Positions 1-12,106 are shown, numbered from the stretch's first letter. The stretch: 64,000 nt of DNA from Bimastos eiseni (GCA_959347315.1 OY365809.1:5417449-5481448); one strand, 5' to 3'. Numbers and translations are program-made. The notes: a model not told the origin generated them from the letters alone.

Positions 1-3000
1 TTCCATTGTCGGGAAGACTGTTCCACGTATGGGTTCGGTGACAGAGAAGGAACAGTCACTAGACTGCAGTACCTGTGGAACATTTATCTACGAGGTTCAT
101 AGAGGACATATCAAAATAATTCCATCAACTAAGTAGTTTAAGACGTAATTTTCGACATGCCTTCTGTAACACAACACATGTCATGCATACAGCATAGAAA
201 TTAGACAGACAGATAAACAAAAGCCAAACTATAAACAGACCTCATGCAAATCAGGCGCCATAGCTCTTCGTCTCGCGCACAAAGATAGAAACCTCGACAG
301 ACCTAGAATAAAAACCATCGCAAAAGTCCACAACGGAAGTCAAGTCAATTTCATTAAAAATTTATTTTAAAAAAAACAAGAAATGCATCAGTTGGTTATT
401 ACAAGCACAAAAAATTATCTTTATAATTTCTAATCACATGAAAACATGGCACTTTGCATATGGAACAAATGGCACTTGGATCCAGATCCGGCAAGGAGTA
501 CACCCAAATACTCGGATTTGGTACTCAGCGAAAAAAGCCTAACCGGCTGACACCTACCTACAACCTAGCGACTCGCCTGATCAGATATTAATAAATATTC
601 GTTTATTGATAAACATGGGACGTCACACGGCAAACCATTACAGTATGTTAGTTGTTTAGTACCATTGTCTAACTCAATCGAGTTTCTGATGATATTAAAA
701 TAAATTATAATAAATGAAAGATTTGACATGCTTGCATGTGGATATAAGCCAATGACTGATCAACCAGCAATGGTGCAAATTGAGTATGAATATAACAAAG
801 GCTTAGAACTGGTATAACACAAAACGAAATCTCACAGCGGAAAGTTGTTCCAGCGAATGCACATCGAGATCTGAGGAGACGACCCACTTGAAGATGTACG
901 TCAGAACTTCAAATGGCAGACGCGATATATGCAAAGCCTAACAAAATCAGCACCAATCAACATTACAATACTCTCGTACAGTTTTAAAACAGCACTGAGG
1001 ATCAATCCATGATTGAGAGAAAAGAAATGAACTGATTCCCACTGCAAGGTTCAATTGAGTGCAAAAGGTATTTTGCGATTATGATCGTACTAAGAAATTA
1101 TGCATTAATGTACTAAACAAGAGTCATCAAACAATGGCTAACCACTAACAATAACTAGCAAGCTCAACAATTTAAGTTAACAATTTCTAGACTGCCTTTA
1201 TAACAGTAATAATCATAATAATTATACTACATTTATTGTGCAAAATAAGCATACAAGACTGGTTAACCCAACGGTTCTCAACCTTTTTATTTTTGTTGTA
1301 ACGAACGTACCCCCAAACTAACAAATCATTCGTGTGCGGACCACCAACACAAAATAACTTGTTAGCAACATTCTTTGGTAATTTATTTAATTAGAATAGA
1401 TTATTAAAACCTTTGGAATATTGGTTAAACATAATAGATAAACATAGAATAAAAAAATAACCAGAAAATTATTTTACAATATTTAGTATACTACTGTTAT
1501 AGTATAAATATAATATGCAAAAATATGGCATTTCCAAACCGGCGATTATTATCTGCTTCTGCACAAAATCTTTATTTTAAATTTAAAAAATTCTTGTGTG
1601 TCCCTTGTCAACGGCTCGCGTACACCTAGGGGTACGCACACCACCGGTTGAAAACCGCTGGGTTAACCTTAAGCTGATGTGATAGCTTGAAAGACATGCT
1701 CAAATGAATGCATTCCAAAAACCTGGAGGCATATATAGGAGTCTCATTAGAATGCACCATAAAATAAATCGTGAGGCCAATACAAACCATACGCTCCATT
1801 GGGAGAATAGTATTGTTTATTTTCATAGAGAGTGAATTGAGCTACATAAATGAATTCTCACTCTTTGGTCTGTATTTGGTTGGCATATCCTGTGTTCATC
1901 CGCCACAATTCGCAGTTTCTGGAAGTGCTCGACCAAATCGGTCAAGTCATCATCGACCTCACAAACATCACTGCTTTCCAACAGAAATAACAAGCATAAA
2001 CATCGATTTACAAATCCATACAACTTCTTTAACAAGGCAAGGAAGACCAGCCTAAAAGAAGCTTAAGAAAACCAGCCTAAGAAGAGCTTAATAAAACCAG
2101 CCTAAAACAACTAATAAAACAAGCCTAAAAAGACCCTAAGAAAACCAGCCTAAGACAACTGATATATGCAACATGCTCAACACCTTCCTTTACATTTCCA
2201 ATCAAGTCCAAATTTATAAAGTACATTTCACCTTTGTTTTAAATCTAGCCAACTAAGCGAGGAAAGCATTTGCAACAGATGCAACAGAGAAAAGATGAGC
2301 GGTGAAGACGTAGATTCACTAAATCATTGATTACTTGCAGCAAAACTTAAATATCAGCAATTCTAAAGTTACCTCAATCCCAAGGAGCTTTCACTTTCCT
2401 CTCGTGCACGTTCTGCAGAAAATAAAAATTTCCTTCAAAACCCGTTACGCTACATCAGAATTGTTATTGTAACAGTAAACCTTTGATCTCAAAGACAAGA
2501 AATCTGTCTGTCTATGAGTTTCCTGTCCAAAAAACACTGCAAAACCTGTCTGCATTTATCAATAAATGTGAACTTAATATAGTGCCCCTCCAAGATATCT
2601 ACAGAAGAGGCTTCCTGAAGTATGATATCTTAACCCTTTAAAAATGAACTGCCTTTCTTTTCTGCACATAAAATAAAAATTTCCTATTAGTATGCGATAT
2701 AGGGTTAAAAAAGACATGGCACTTTATTTCTACACCCAATGTTCCCTTGGTGCAAAAGATAGGAATATAAAACAAATGTAAAATATATTACAGAGAAATA
2801 CAAAAGTCACATCATTGACTTATGCACTGGCGATAATATCAAATATAGTCAACAAATAAAGTATGTAATAATGCTGTAATCAATTCTCATTAAAATTCCG
2901 CATAAGACAATGAGGACGTCATTAATCACCTCGTCTGGCAAGCTTGAAATCTCCAATTCGAGACTCTATGTCTGGAACGAGTTGAACAGCTTTCCTGTAG

Positions 3001-6000
3001 TACAGAATTGCTGAAAAAGGACAAAGTAAACCAGTCAGTCTAACCAGAAGATGAATATACATACTGAGCATGCGTGTATGTATGTATGACATGTATGTAT
3101 GCAAGATGCATGTAGCTAATTATGCATGCATGTAAGCAATTATGATTGTATGCATAATGCATATAATATGCATACAAATTAACTTGAACTTACTTACACA
3201 CACATAGTTTATTTTGCACCTTCCTGACCATGGCATAATAATTTAAAAAAAGATCTGTCAGTAAGCCACTGGGTAAGAAATCAACACTACAACATCCAGA
3301 TTGGTAATCTAGCAGGCTAAATACCAGATTACCATCAACCACTTGAATATACACTCATCATTGGATATATGTCTGAAAATCTGAACAAATCAAAAGTTAT
3401 TTTATATGAATGGAAAATTATTACCGAATTTAAGAAATCATTGAAAAATGAATCACCCACTATAGAAAGTCAGGAAAGAAGGCAGTGAACACACATACCA
3501 TCATACACCCTTCCACACTGTTCTGCATTCACTCCCTGCAGGAAAAGGAATCTAGCCTACAAATGCACACAGCAAATAAATGAAACAGTAACCCAGTGAT
3601 CATCAGCATTTTCATAGTGATAGAGACTTATAACTTGCAATCATTTGCTCACTGAACCGTTCGACTGTTTTCAAGAAATAAATGTGAAATTGTAGCATGT
3701 AATGTTAGGATATTCAGATCATTGAATTTTAAACATGGAATAGAAGTCAAACTTGCATTTCTAGTGAAGGCTATTTATTTTATATTATACATACATACAT
3801 ACATCAGCCTACAATTATCTGTCAACTGCAGGTGGGAATCCGTTGGTTGGGCTCAAAGTGTCCACGTGGGACCCTTTACAGATGACTCTTCTAGTTCACT
3901 GTGCATTGCTTTGCAATTGATGAAATTCCGGTCCTTGATGATTACTTCAGTCTTGAAGCAGCGCCATATAAATTTTCAATTACAATTACAATCATTATCT
4001 TTTTCATAACCAAGATCAACGTTTGTGAAAATACTACTATATGTTACTTAAATATCATCTAAACCAAACATGCAGTATAAGCAGTTGGTCGAAATAAAGA
4101 AAAAAATTACTTGCTTACTTAACACCACTGAGATCATTTCCAACATCATCAAAAGCATTTTATACGCATAATAGACAATCTGATAGAAAATACACGAAGG
4201 ACACATTAAAATCGTCACATAAATGATGAGCTGCACAACATACAATGAAACAATGAACCACAAACAGACTTGTGCCGTGTAGGAAATACAACTCAATTGC
4301 TCATACAACGAAGGTTTCTAACACATGCCTGATCTTCTTCGCTCGGTTCATACGAGTCTGCATCGAAGGTCGATGGAGCTGCACCTGAATTATCGACGCT
4401 CCTAGCGCTGCCGCCTGGTGTGTACTCTCGATACTGCTGCTGAATCTCGCGATGCCATTGCTCTCGGAATCGCTCGAGCTCTGCCTCGATGTTCAGAGGC
4501 TCCGATATCGTCCCTTGCTCGGCCCATTCATCATCGTCAGGGTCCGGAAAAATGAAATCATCTGCCTATCATAACAACAGAATGATACATATATAAAAAA
4601 CAGAGAAGATACATATTGATTTAAACTTAATCAATGAATATGATGCATTTGTGGAATGAAAGTGGAAGCCTGTTGGCAACACTTCTCTGCATTACAGCTA
4701 GAAGCAAACGATACAGCATGCACCGAAGAGGTGCCATGAAAATCAGAGTCCAACGCAAATGACCTATGGAATTAAATGATTAAACAATTGGAATGGGTCT
4801 AACCTTAGCACTAAAATACTTTCGGGATGGTGCGATATAGAAATTTCATGCCTAAGTCGACTCTTACATTGCAGGAATGGAGGCCTGAAGTTTCTAATGA
4901 CAGTTTAATTAAGTATCAAGTGGCCCCAAATGAGTTCATCAATAGACTCAAAGGCAGCACATTCACTGAAATACAGGGTTTTAACAAGGATAAATCTTTT
5001 GTGGCTGAAATTCAGCAGAAAAGAAAACTTCATTTCTGTGGTTCGCAACCTATCCTAAAGAAATAGATATTTCATATCCAGAGTTTAATTTATGCAATAG
5101 CCAAAGTAGGCCTACATAGAGCTGTACCGATATCACCTTTTTGCCGATTATGCCGATACCGATTATTCATTTGCCGATACCCGATTATTTAGCTGATTAT
5201 TTAGCTGATTATTTAGCCAATTATTTCTTTGTGCTTCCCAAGATGTCTGGTTCCAAAAGATAGACCGACCTACTCCTACTGCCTATTGTTGTGATACAAG
5301 CAAACACTTGCTCCGTAAGAGACTGTCCTATTTACAGCCACCCATCTAGTCTCAGCCTCTCAGGTGATAGGCAGCTAGCATGTATTCATTAGGCATGCCT
5401 CCACGATGAATGTGATGTACATTCATCGGTTTCTCTGTTGAATTGGCCAGCCGTTCCTTAGCTTGAATTGGCCAGCCATTCCTTGGCCCATAAGAAGGCA
5501 CTATGACTCACACTGCACAAGACCTATGTTGACACATTCCCACGGTCTATACTAGCAGAGTGGGTGGTCTCACCACTGGTCTGAAGAAGCCACTGGCTCG
5601 ACGACACAATATGGGAACGGAACGAAATGCCTCCTTCACAGACTCAGTGATGTTGCTGTCATCATTTTGCTTTTATAGACTGAAAATAATATTATAAAAT
5701 AAAAACTAATTTTTAATATCGGCGCCGGTAATCTTGCCGATATCCGATATCTCTATAATCGGCCCGATTAATCAGCCAGCTGCTTAATCGGTACAGCTCT
5801 AGGCCTACATCATTTACTTTTTTCTTCTGTTCTTTGTACATGAATGTTATTTGCTGCGGATTGTCAGCTTTTTAATAAATGAAGATATGTAATATATTAC
5901 TCATTACCACTAGGACACAAAACTGCTGCTTGAATACTTTTCAACAATCCAGCTTCTATTTAAGCAAACCGCTATTCATCACTCAAGCTGCTATCAATGC

Positions 6001-6884
6001 AAGAATTCTTTTCATCAATCTAGCTTCTCATGAAGCAGAATGTGCAAAGAATTTTTTTCATCAATCCATATTCTAATCCAGCTTCTAGGCCTATTCAAAC
6101 AGAATTCTATTAATCAATTCAGCTTCTATCCAAGCAAGCATTCTTTTCATCGACATCTTGTGGCTTACAGAAACGTACATAAATTCATTCATCAAGACAG
6201 CTTCTAATAAAGCAGAATATTCAGCCAACTATTTCGTGAAGGATAAATCTTCTGCGGCCGAAAATTCGGCACCAAAACAACTGAAAATTTTACTTCTATG
6301 GCTGAACCCACATACAATTTAGCGTGCAAAGATCTCTGCGCATGCACTACCATTGGCGAATGCGCACTGTTAAAAACACCTCAAATTTGTAATTATGCGT
6401 CGTGTGGGTCGTTTAGGGTAAGATTAGGTACCATTATGGTAGGTTATGGTTAGGGTCAGGTTAGGCATCGAGAGGGTTGTTTAGGGTCAGGGTTAGTGTC
6501 GTTTTTATACATATACAAAGAACTTTCGGTCGCAGAAGTACTTTTTCTGTGCGTTCTTAGACCGAACTTTCGGCGGCAGAAGCACCACGCTTTCGTTAAA
6601 CTAAGGAATGCGGAACAATGAACTGCAGAATTTGTCAACGCGTTTCGAGGCATGGTTATGCCGCAGAAGCAACAAATTCGTTAAATTTACGAAGGCTGAA
6701 TTTCTCCGTGTGTTGCGTGGCTGAATATTCGCAGAAACATCACGCTAGGCACGCATCCTATAAATAGGTCTAACCCACCTACACTGAAATTGAGCCGTCC
6801 TTCAAATCCCTATGTAACGTCAGAATCGTATAAAAAATACGTGCCACTATCACAGTTATGTTAAATGTTGCATTTGCTTACCAT
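1..6884 (-). CDS. FBXO9: F-box only protein 9 (5' part, truncated by window edge)
   Basis: Substrate-recognition subunit of an SCF ubiquitin ligase. Exons in transcription order (minus strand): 6884-6882 (ATG only), 4565-4329, 3556-3499, 3010-2930, 2412-2373, 1970-1862, 937-836, 302-241. All phases agree, giving about 230 codons, and a further exon probably starts near 63. Family matches seen: an acidic N-terminus then ELERFREQW; a TPR-like helix pair reading [13 protein letters not shown] and [18 protein letters not shown]; a [12 protein letters not shown] segment; then the F-box [19 protein letters not shown] followed by [15 protein letters not shown], all in vertebrate FBXO9 order. The ATG is directly followed by GTAAGC, so the start codon ends its exon. 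Exon 2 seems to use a GC donor (CAG|GCATGT). The edge exon (63-1, ending [12 protein letters not shown]) is uncertain because a second frame is also open. The C-terminal half lies outside the window. Confidence 0.87.
1269..1660. mobile_element. Non-autonomous hAT-type element in FBXO9 intron
   Basis: The element is 392 bp and is bounded by perfect 8 bp direct repeats GGTTAACC (1261-1268 and 1661-1668). Its termini are imperfect inverted repeats, CAACGGTTCTCAACC on the left and CAGCGGTTTTCAACC as the reverse complement of the right end. An 8 bp target duplication and this CAGNGGTTCTCAACC-like terminus are typical of hAT transposons. The interior is AT-rich with no transposase, so it is a MITE-like derivative. 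Confidence 0.85.
5117..5801. mobile_element. Non-autonomous hAT element, 685 bp, in FBXO9 intron 1
   Basis: The inverted termini TAGAGCTGTACCGAT and ATCGGTACAGCTCTA are perfect over 15 bp. They are flanked by perfect 8 bp target duplications GGCCTACA (5109-5116 and 5802-5809). The ends carry sub-terminal GCCGAT/CGATTA repeats, as is common in hAT elements. No transposase reading frame is present. The target site itself overlaps the abundant TAGGCCTA motif. Confidence 0.88.
5925..6215. repeat. Degenerate tandem repeat in FBXO9 intron 1
   Basis: Several loosely conserved copies of a unit containing 'atccagcttct', followed by 'aagcaa' or 'aagcag' and 'attcttttcatca', recur at roughly 50-60 bp spacing. 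No coding signal was seen. The rest of the intron, about 6220-6870, holds no feature I can support. Confidence 0.4.
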
Positions 6885-7580
6885 TTTCTTGCGAGGATAA
6901 GGTTGTCATATCACATACATGAAAAGATCACGCCAAGAGTAGCAAATCACAGAGCCGTAGTAAACTCGAGATTTCGATACTGCGGCCATGTTTCTTCAAC
7001 TGAAGATCAGTGTATTGCCTCATCGCTATGTAATTAGGGTCATTGCTACAGATTGTTCAAAAAATAGTTGACTTTCATAATTATAGGCCTACGATGCCTG
7101 TTTCCTTTAATTTGTCGTGCTTTTGAAAATTTGAAAAATTTATTATTTGTCATAAGGGCAATAAGAAAAATAATTGTTTGCAAGCCATATTTGTGCACAT
7201 TGTGCAAATTTATTGGAGCAAACAAGCCTCTGCTTCGACAAATGCAGTTTATTAGTAACGTACGTAGCTAGGCCCAGGTAGTACTACCAAAGATGGTAGA
7301 GTCTACCTTTGGTACTACATCGAAATTCGAGATAGGGCTTATAAGTTCGATAGATTCTAGTGCATGTATTTCTAGAAATCTGCAGTTACGATCGATCGGT
7401 CTGATGTTTATTGTTATTTTTTTATGTTCAATTCATCTAATCAATTAAGTCACTAGAGTCGTCATAATTTTATATTCATATTGGTTATATAACATAAGCC
7501 AATTTAAGGTAGGCCTACTATTGATTTTTCCAAGTGGCCACAGGCCTACACAAATTAGTTGACAAATTCTCAATCGTGGT
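6885..7580 (-). other. Upstream flank of FBXO9, no gene seen
   Basis: This flank contains the presumed 5' UTR and promoter of FBXO9, just upstream of the ATG at 6882-6884. No convincing TATA box or coding exon was found on either strand. It contains several AGGCCTA motifs and otherwise AT-rich sequence. Confidence 0.4.
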
Positions 7581-7582
7581 AA

Positions 7583-7725
7583 GGGGCCGTCCATAAATGA
7601 CGTCACGCGAAATTGGCTGATTTTTGACCCCCCTCCCCCTTGTCACACTTCGTCACAAAAAGTCTGACCCCCCTCAAATATGACGTCACAATGCTCTGAC
7701 CCCCCCCCCCAGAAAAAACCACTTC
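7583..7725. repeat. Dispersed repeat with GACGTCA motifs and C-tracts
   Basis: It starts GGGGCCGTCCATAAATGACG and contains several TGACGTCA-type motifs alternating with 'tctgaccccc' tracts. The opening resembles an interspersed-repeat terminus that I recall from many invertebrate genomes. I cannot name the family with certainty, and its far end was not found. The following stretch, 7726-8640, is AT-rich with no supported gene. Confidence 0.45.
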
Positions 7726-8597
7726 ATTTAATTTCAAATAAAACATAAAAATTAATAATTAACTTTTTTAAACATTGCTGAACTTAGCATAAAAAATCAT
7801 TTTAAAATAATCGTAGACTCATCGTCTATTAATGCTAAAAAAATGCAATGTTCAGAATTATTTTTATTCTTTTATTTTCTTATAAAAAGAAGTAACCTAT
7901 AGAATTAATAGTAGTAATTATGAATAGCAATATTGAAACTTTGCGGTAGAACGACTTAAAGTTTTTTTCCACAGCAGGATGAAAAGTTCTGAAGTTCTGG
8001 TTGAATCATAAAAAATTATTATTTTATGATTGCACACAATTAATTTTATGCTTCTCCATTTTCCCATGGGGAAGCAAAATGCTCCTTAATGGAATAAATT
8101 GGGGTAGCACAGATCTGTTCATCATGTGGTATAGATATTCCATTCAGCTCAAGATCTTCTTCCTCCATCCAATCCACACTCTCTCCATTTTCTTCTCTTG
8201 CGAGTATGACCATTAGTTCACGTTGCCGACGTGCAGCTACTCTCTGTATTAATCCAACATGTTCACTGGGGAACTCTTCCCGTATGTTATCTCAACGGTC
8301 ACTGAGGCCTCTCGATATAAACGTTCGGTTCCTCGGGACTTTACCCGATCTCTATTTCTCACGGCCACCGACGGGTCACCATCGTCCTCATATTCCCATA
8401 CAGAACCGTTATTCATTTATTTCACACGATCGGACTTTACCGCACTCTCGAACGGCACCCAGACCTGTGAGCATTTCTCACGATCGGTCTCTCCTCTGTC
8501 AGTCTCTTAACCCCTAAGATCAGGGCACGTCTTGCAATCAACGGCAGAGGGGCTTATACCAGTTAAATCATTTCTTGTGTATTAATAAATTTTATAT

Positions 8598-8882
8598 AAA
8601 GAATATGATTAATTTACTTACTTATTATATTCAAAATACAGAATATAGGGGCGCCAGATTGATGCTAGGCACAGGGCGCCATTAGAGCTCGGTACAGCCC
8701 TGCGAGTGAGATCATTGTATATCTGTAACGTTGACATGTCCTGCTTTCACTAAGCAGCATTGTTGGCTAAACAAGTGTATAACGTATTATAGGCGCTTAT
8801 TTATGTTATCATAGAGCGGTTTGAATTTAAGCGAAAATTATTAGTATCGTTATTAAAGAATATGCTTAATTTACTTACTTAT
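8598..8882. repeat. Direct repeat pair flanking a hAT-like terminus
   Basis: A 28-29 bp sequence (agaatatgattaatttactt with its flanks) occurs at 8598-8626 and again at 8853-8882. Between them, 8645-8700 is the inverted counterpart of the element end at 11559-11610, sharing 'gatgctaggcacagggcgcc' and ending GGTACAGCCCTG. I read this as a truncated, older copy of that element, with no target duplication visible. Confidence 0.4.
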
Positions 8883-8897
8883 TCATAATGTAGATGA

Positions 8898-9139
8898 ACA
8901 TGTTATCTATGCTGGACAAACGAAATGTCGTCATGGTTAGTTTCGGCGTAGATCTCGAAGAAGACGGTCGAATTCCGGATTTTTGCGAAATTTTCTCAAA
9001 TCTGCATCGCCAACATCTGTTTAGATTGAATTTTCGTCGAGAAATAGCAAGTAGACTTAACAAATTTCAAAACAACGATTTCTCATCGAATGTTTTCAGT
9101 TTGGAGATCGAATTATCGATCCTAAGCTACACATTTTGA
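8898..9139 (+). CDS. Small open frame, unrecognised
   Basis: An 80-codon frame starts at ATG 8898. It has a fairly protein-like composition, with charged runs such as DLEEDGRIPDF and an N-terminal MNMLSMLDKRN. There is no family match, signal peptide or clear splice partner. The antisense frame is also open, which weakens the case. It is kept because it is the only non-repeat open frame between FBXO9 and the tandem duplication. Confidence 0.15.
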
Positions 9140-9904
9140 TGCTATTATGTTATTTGCCATTTAGACCTCTCGATGATACTTTATAACTAGACCTAATGGG
9201 TAGACCTAAAAATATTATTTTTGGTATTTTACTAAACGTTAAATTTAGCAAATTTAACTCTCTCTTCTTAGTTAATCTGTTTTCTGTTGTGAAGGCCAAT
9301 TGTTTTCTCTCTTTCTCTTATCTTATTTCTACATGGACGTGTTCTTGTCTGCTCTTGTTTTCGAATAGCCTAGGCCTAATTAAATGCTCGAACATTAATT
9401 GTAGATTGAAGAGAAGATTGAATTGAACATATTTTTAGTGCCTGATGGGTTATTGAGAATTAGTTAACTGCGCTGTTCACTGTGTCCAGTGTGATAATAT
9501 CATTAATAATATTTATGTTGATATTCAACAGGTCAGTTTTCATTTTACCTGCAGTAAAGATGTTAGGTTAGAAATCCTGATCATTTTTGAGATCCTTGGT
9601 CACTGGATCCTTTAGTTTGTATTTGTCTATTTTGTAATCCTCTGTCGCTGGTCATGACTTTTGAAGACATGGTGCTTGGAACTTACGGCATTGGATATAT
9701 GAAGCCATGACTGTTCCTCTGAGGTCGTTTTATTCTAGCCATAGGCCTAACCCAATTTTTTTCACAAGCAGCCATAACAAGACAGGCAATTTGAGCTTTA
9801 GAGTGCCAGACGATGGTAGCTCCAAGTTAGCAAAAATAAGTTGCTATACTTGACCTAATTTAAATACATTACATTCTTTACAATGTTTCCATCGAGGCCT
9901 GTAC

Positions 9905-10011
9905 GTGATGCCGTCAACCGCTGGTCGTGTGAAGCGCTTCATTCGAAGGATCTCAATTCCAGTCAGGATCAACTGCAATGATTCGGTTGACCGACTGTCC
10001 TACAAGCAGCT
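9905..10011 (+). other. Possible upstream exon in copy A, unrecognised
   Basis: A frame reads MPSTAGRVKRFIRRISIPV and continues to LSYKQL before a possible donor CTAG|GTTATT. The second copy (about 12120-12205) matches at nucleotide level ('gaccgactgtcct') but has stops in the equivalent frames. No family is recognised. It is listed only because it sits upstream of the better-supported exon at 10515. Confidence 0.15.
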
Positions 10012-10514
10012 AGGTTATTTTCAGTTTCTACTTTCTATGAAGGTTTGGGACTTATCCGGAGTTGATAGAGACGGGCATGGTCACTTAATTGGCGATGGAC
10101 AGACATTTCATTTGGAAGATGCTAGGTAGCGGAATGTCAATTAAGATAATGAGGCACACAGCAATTTCTGTATTGTCTGCCTGTCTCTTTGTTATTTCTC
10201 TTCCTCTTGTCTTAAGTTTGCTTATAGCTATAGCTCAATTTTGTCTCTACTGACCCTATTTTCTCTCCTTCTTGTGCCCAAAATGTTGTGTTAGGTCTGG
10301 CTGAACCAGATTTTTTTACAAAGCTTTTGACAACATATCCCTATGCTTTGCCATAGAAACATTTCGTTGGCATATTGCAGCTCGGTTAAGTAATAAAGTT
10401 ACTTTTTGCTCTCTTTCAATCTACCCTATGCTACTCCACGTCTTTCTCTCGTTGTCGGCTATCACGCTCCATTTCTTGCTTTGCAACGTTATGCATCACT
10501 ATTTTGTCTTTTAG

Positions 10515-10653
10515 AACTTGCCGGAGACCATCAAAGATGACTTATCGCCTCAGATGTCGTGGAACGAGGCCGAGAAAGAACTGGCAATGGAAAGAGGAGA
10601 CGAGTGGACGAGGGGATCCGTTGCCCAATATGCAGAGGTCTATAGTGTACTGA
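10515..10653 (+). CDS. Candidate internal exon of an unrecognised gene (copy A)
   Basis: A 139-nt segment is open throughout and bounded by a good acceptor (ttgtcttttag) and donor (CTGA|GTAAGT). It encodes an acidic, glutamate-rich piece starting NLPETIKDDLSPQMSWNEAE and ending AQYAEVYSVL. The same block exists in copy B, where it keeps the EMSLDENEKNLDMDRGDE frame but then hits a stop. I recognise no domain. Borders and frame conservation suggest a former or present exon, but start, end and partners are unknown. Confidence 0.35.
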
Positions 10654-10689
10654 GTAAGTTTTGATCTTAAGAGTTTTAACTCTTTCAAC

Positions 10690-10850
10690 TTGATTACCCA
10701 GAATTGTCCGTGAGGAAGGAAAGCAATGGGAAACCACCTCATTCTCCTCAACCCCGGGTAGCATATGCAAGCAGAGAAATCATTATCATCATCACCATCA
10801 TCACCATCATCATTGTCATCATCATCATCATTGTCATCAGATTGTTTCGT
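10690..10850 (+). repeat. 3' part of a tRNA-derived SINE with (ATC)n tail
   Basis: It matches the 3' half of the SINE at 13081-13295 ('ccagaattgtccgtgaggaa', then 'gggtagcatatgcaa') and ends in an imperfect ATC/TCA microsatellite. The tRNA-like head is missing. Confidence 0.55.
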
Positions 10851-11558
10851 TGCCTTCTATCTCCATTCTCAGTGCATTCTCTGTGTTTTTCACTTCAGTC
10901 TCACTACCCTACTCTCAGTTTTATTCTAAATCTCCTGTCGAATTTTCTTTTCTGTCTTACTGTTCACTTACTTTGGTCAGTTTTGGTATACGTCAGTTTA
11001 AGATCCATGTATCCTCCTTTGCTTAAATTCTGATGATTAGTTGCCTACACATGTAAAAAAATTCAATACGAACAAGTATCATCTGAATGCACAGACGAAA
11101 AGAGAATGGCACACCGTATAAAAATCTGCTGTAAACTCTAATTGTAATTGTCAACTTCTCAAAACTTCTAAAGCACCACTCGAAATCCAAACGCAGGAAA
11201 CCAGAATATCCAAGTATGCTGCATCGTTTCAGAGGCGTTGAATGAATATGTTGCGTTTAGTCTGAAATGAGGAGACTAAGGTGTTTGAAGATAGTTAGAT
11301 GTCGACCTCAGACCTGATCATGTCAACACAGAACTACCTTCCAACTGCTTGCTATAGAATATGTGGTTGTCCACATGCATCACATTTTCTGTGTAGGGCC
11401 CTGGCTTTGAGATATTATTAAGTATAATACATTTTGATTTGTGTAGTCCACTCATTACAAGTATCTCAGGCAGTTTGTTATTTTCGTTGGATTGTATGGA
11501 CCCATGACTGCTCCTCTGAGGGTTTTTTAATTCTAGCCATAACCCAAGCATTCCCATG

Positions 11559-11695
11559 CAGAGCCGTACCGAGCAACAAAAATTGCGCCCTGTGCCTAGC
11601 ATCAATCTGGCACCACCACATTTTTAAGATAGTGCATCCTGAAATTTGCACCCTTTCCACATTTGCGCCCTAGGCCAAGGCCCCGCTGGCCTCTG
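11559..11695. mobile_element. 137-bp hAT MITE inserted in copy B only
   Basis: The left end is CAGAGCCGTACCGAG and the right end is ...GGCCTCTG. They are flanked by near-identical 8 bp duplications TTCCCATG (11551-11558) and TTTCCATG (11696-11703). Copy A of the segmental duplication lacks it at the matching place (about 9762), giving an empty-site comparison. Confidence 0.75.
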
Positions 11696-11919
11696 TTTCC
11701 ATGTAAGCAGCCAATGCCAGAGCAACACAGGCAATTTGAGCTTCAGAATGCCAGACGATTGGTGGCACCAAGTCAGCAAAAATAAGTGCTATTTTTGAGC
11801 TACAGGCTTTTTACATTACATTCTGTACAATGCTTTATCAACTTAATAGAATTTACTCAATTAAGGCACTGTTTAGATTTATACAATATCAGCAGGTGTA
11901 TAAATTACACAGGTCAGCG

Positions 11920-12106
11920 AATTCCGGCTGTTTTGGCACCGTCCATCCTGGAAGGTTCAAGCCAGAGAAGTCCGGCAGTTTTGGCACCGTCCATCCTGGC
12001 AGCTTCAGGTCAGGCCAGAGAAGTCCGGCTGTTTTGGCACCGTCCATCCTGGCAGCCTCTGGCCAGAGAATTCCGGCAGTTTTGGCACCGTCCATCCTGG
12101 TAGAGG
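11920..12106. repeat. Four-copy tandem repeat, about 48-57 bp unit
   Basis: Four copies of 'ccggc(t/a)gttttggcaccgtc', each followed by 'catcctgg', are spaced by segments containing 'ccagagaa(t/g)t'. The reading frames through it on both strands are by-products of the repeat. It is absent from copy A. Confidence 0.75.

Larger units (their letters stand above)
9690..11475. repeat. Tandem segmental duplication, copy A
   Basis: Copy A aligns in order with 11490-13930. Shared landmarks are 'catgactg(t/c)tcctctgagg' at 9708/11503, the 'tcttttagaact' exon border at 10507/12850, the 'ccagaattgtc(c/t)gtgaggaagga' SINE segment near 10700/13180, 'atgcacagacgaaaagagaa' near 11086/13556, and the end 'ctcaggcagttt' near 11465/13903. 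The copies are substantially diverged, so the duplication is not recent. Confidence 0.75.

Noticed and set aside
4827..5066. 79-codon frame in FBXO9 intron 1 as an exon
   Set aside because: On the opposite strand to FBXO9, unrecognised, no splice borders checked as convincing, and close to a transposable element.
8206..8517. 103-codon frame as a gene
   Set aside because: Ser/Arg/Thr-rich with two overlapping open frames, no recognisable domain and no splice partners.
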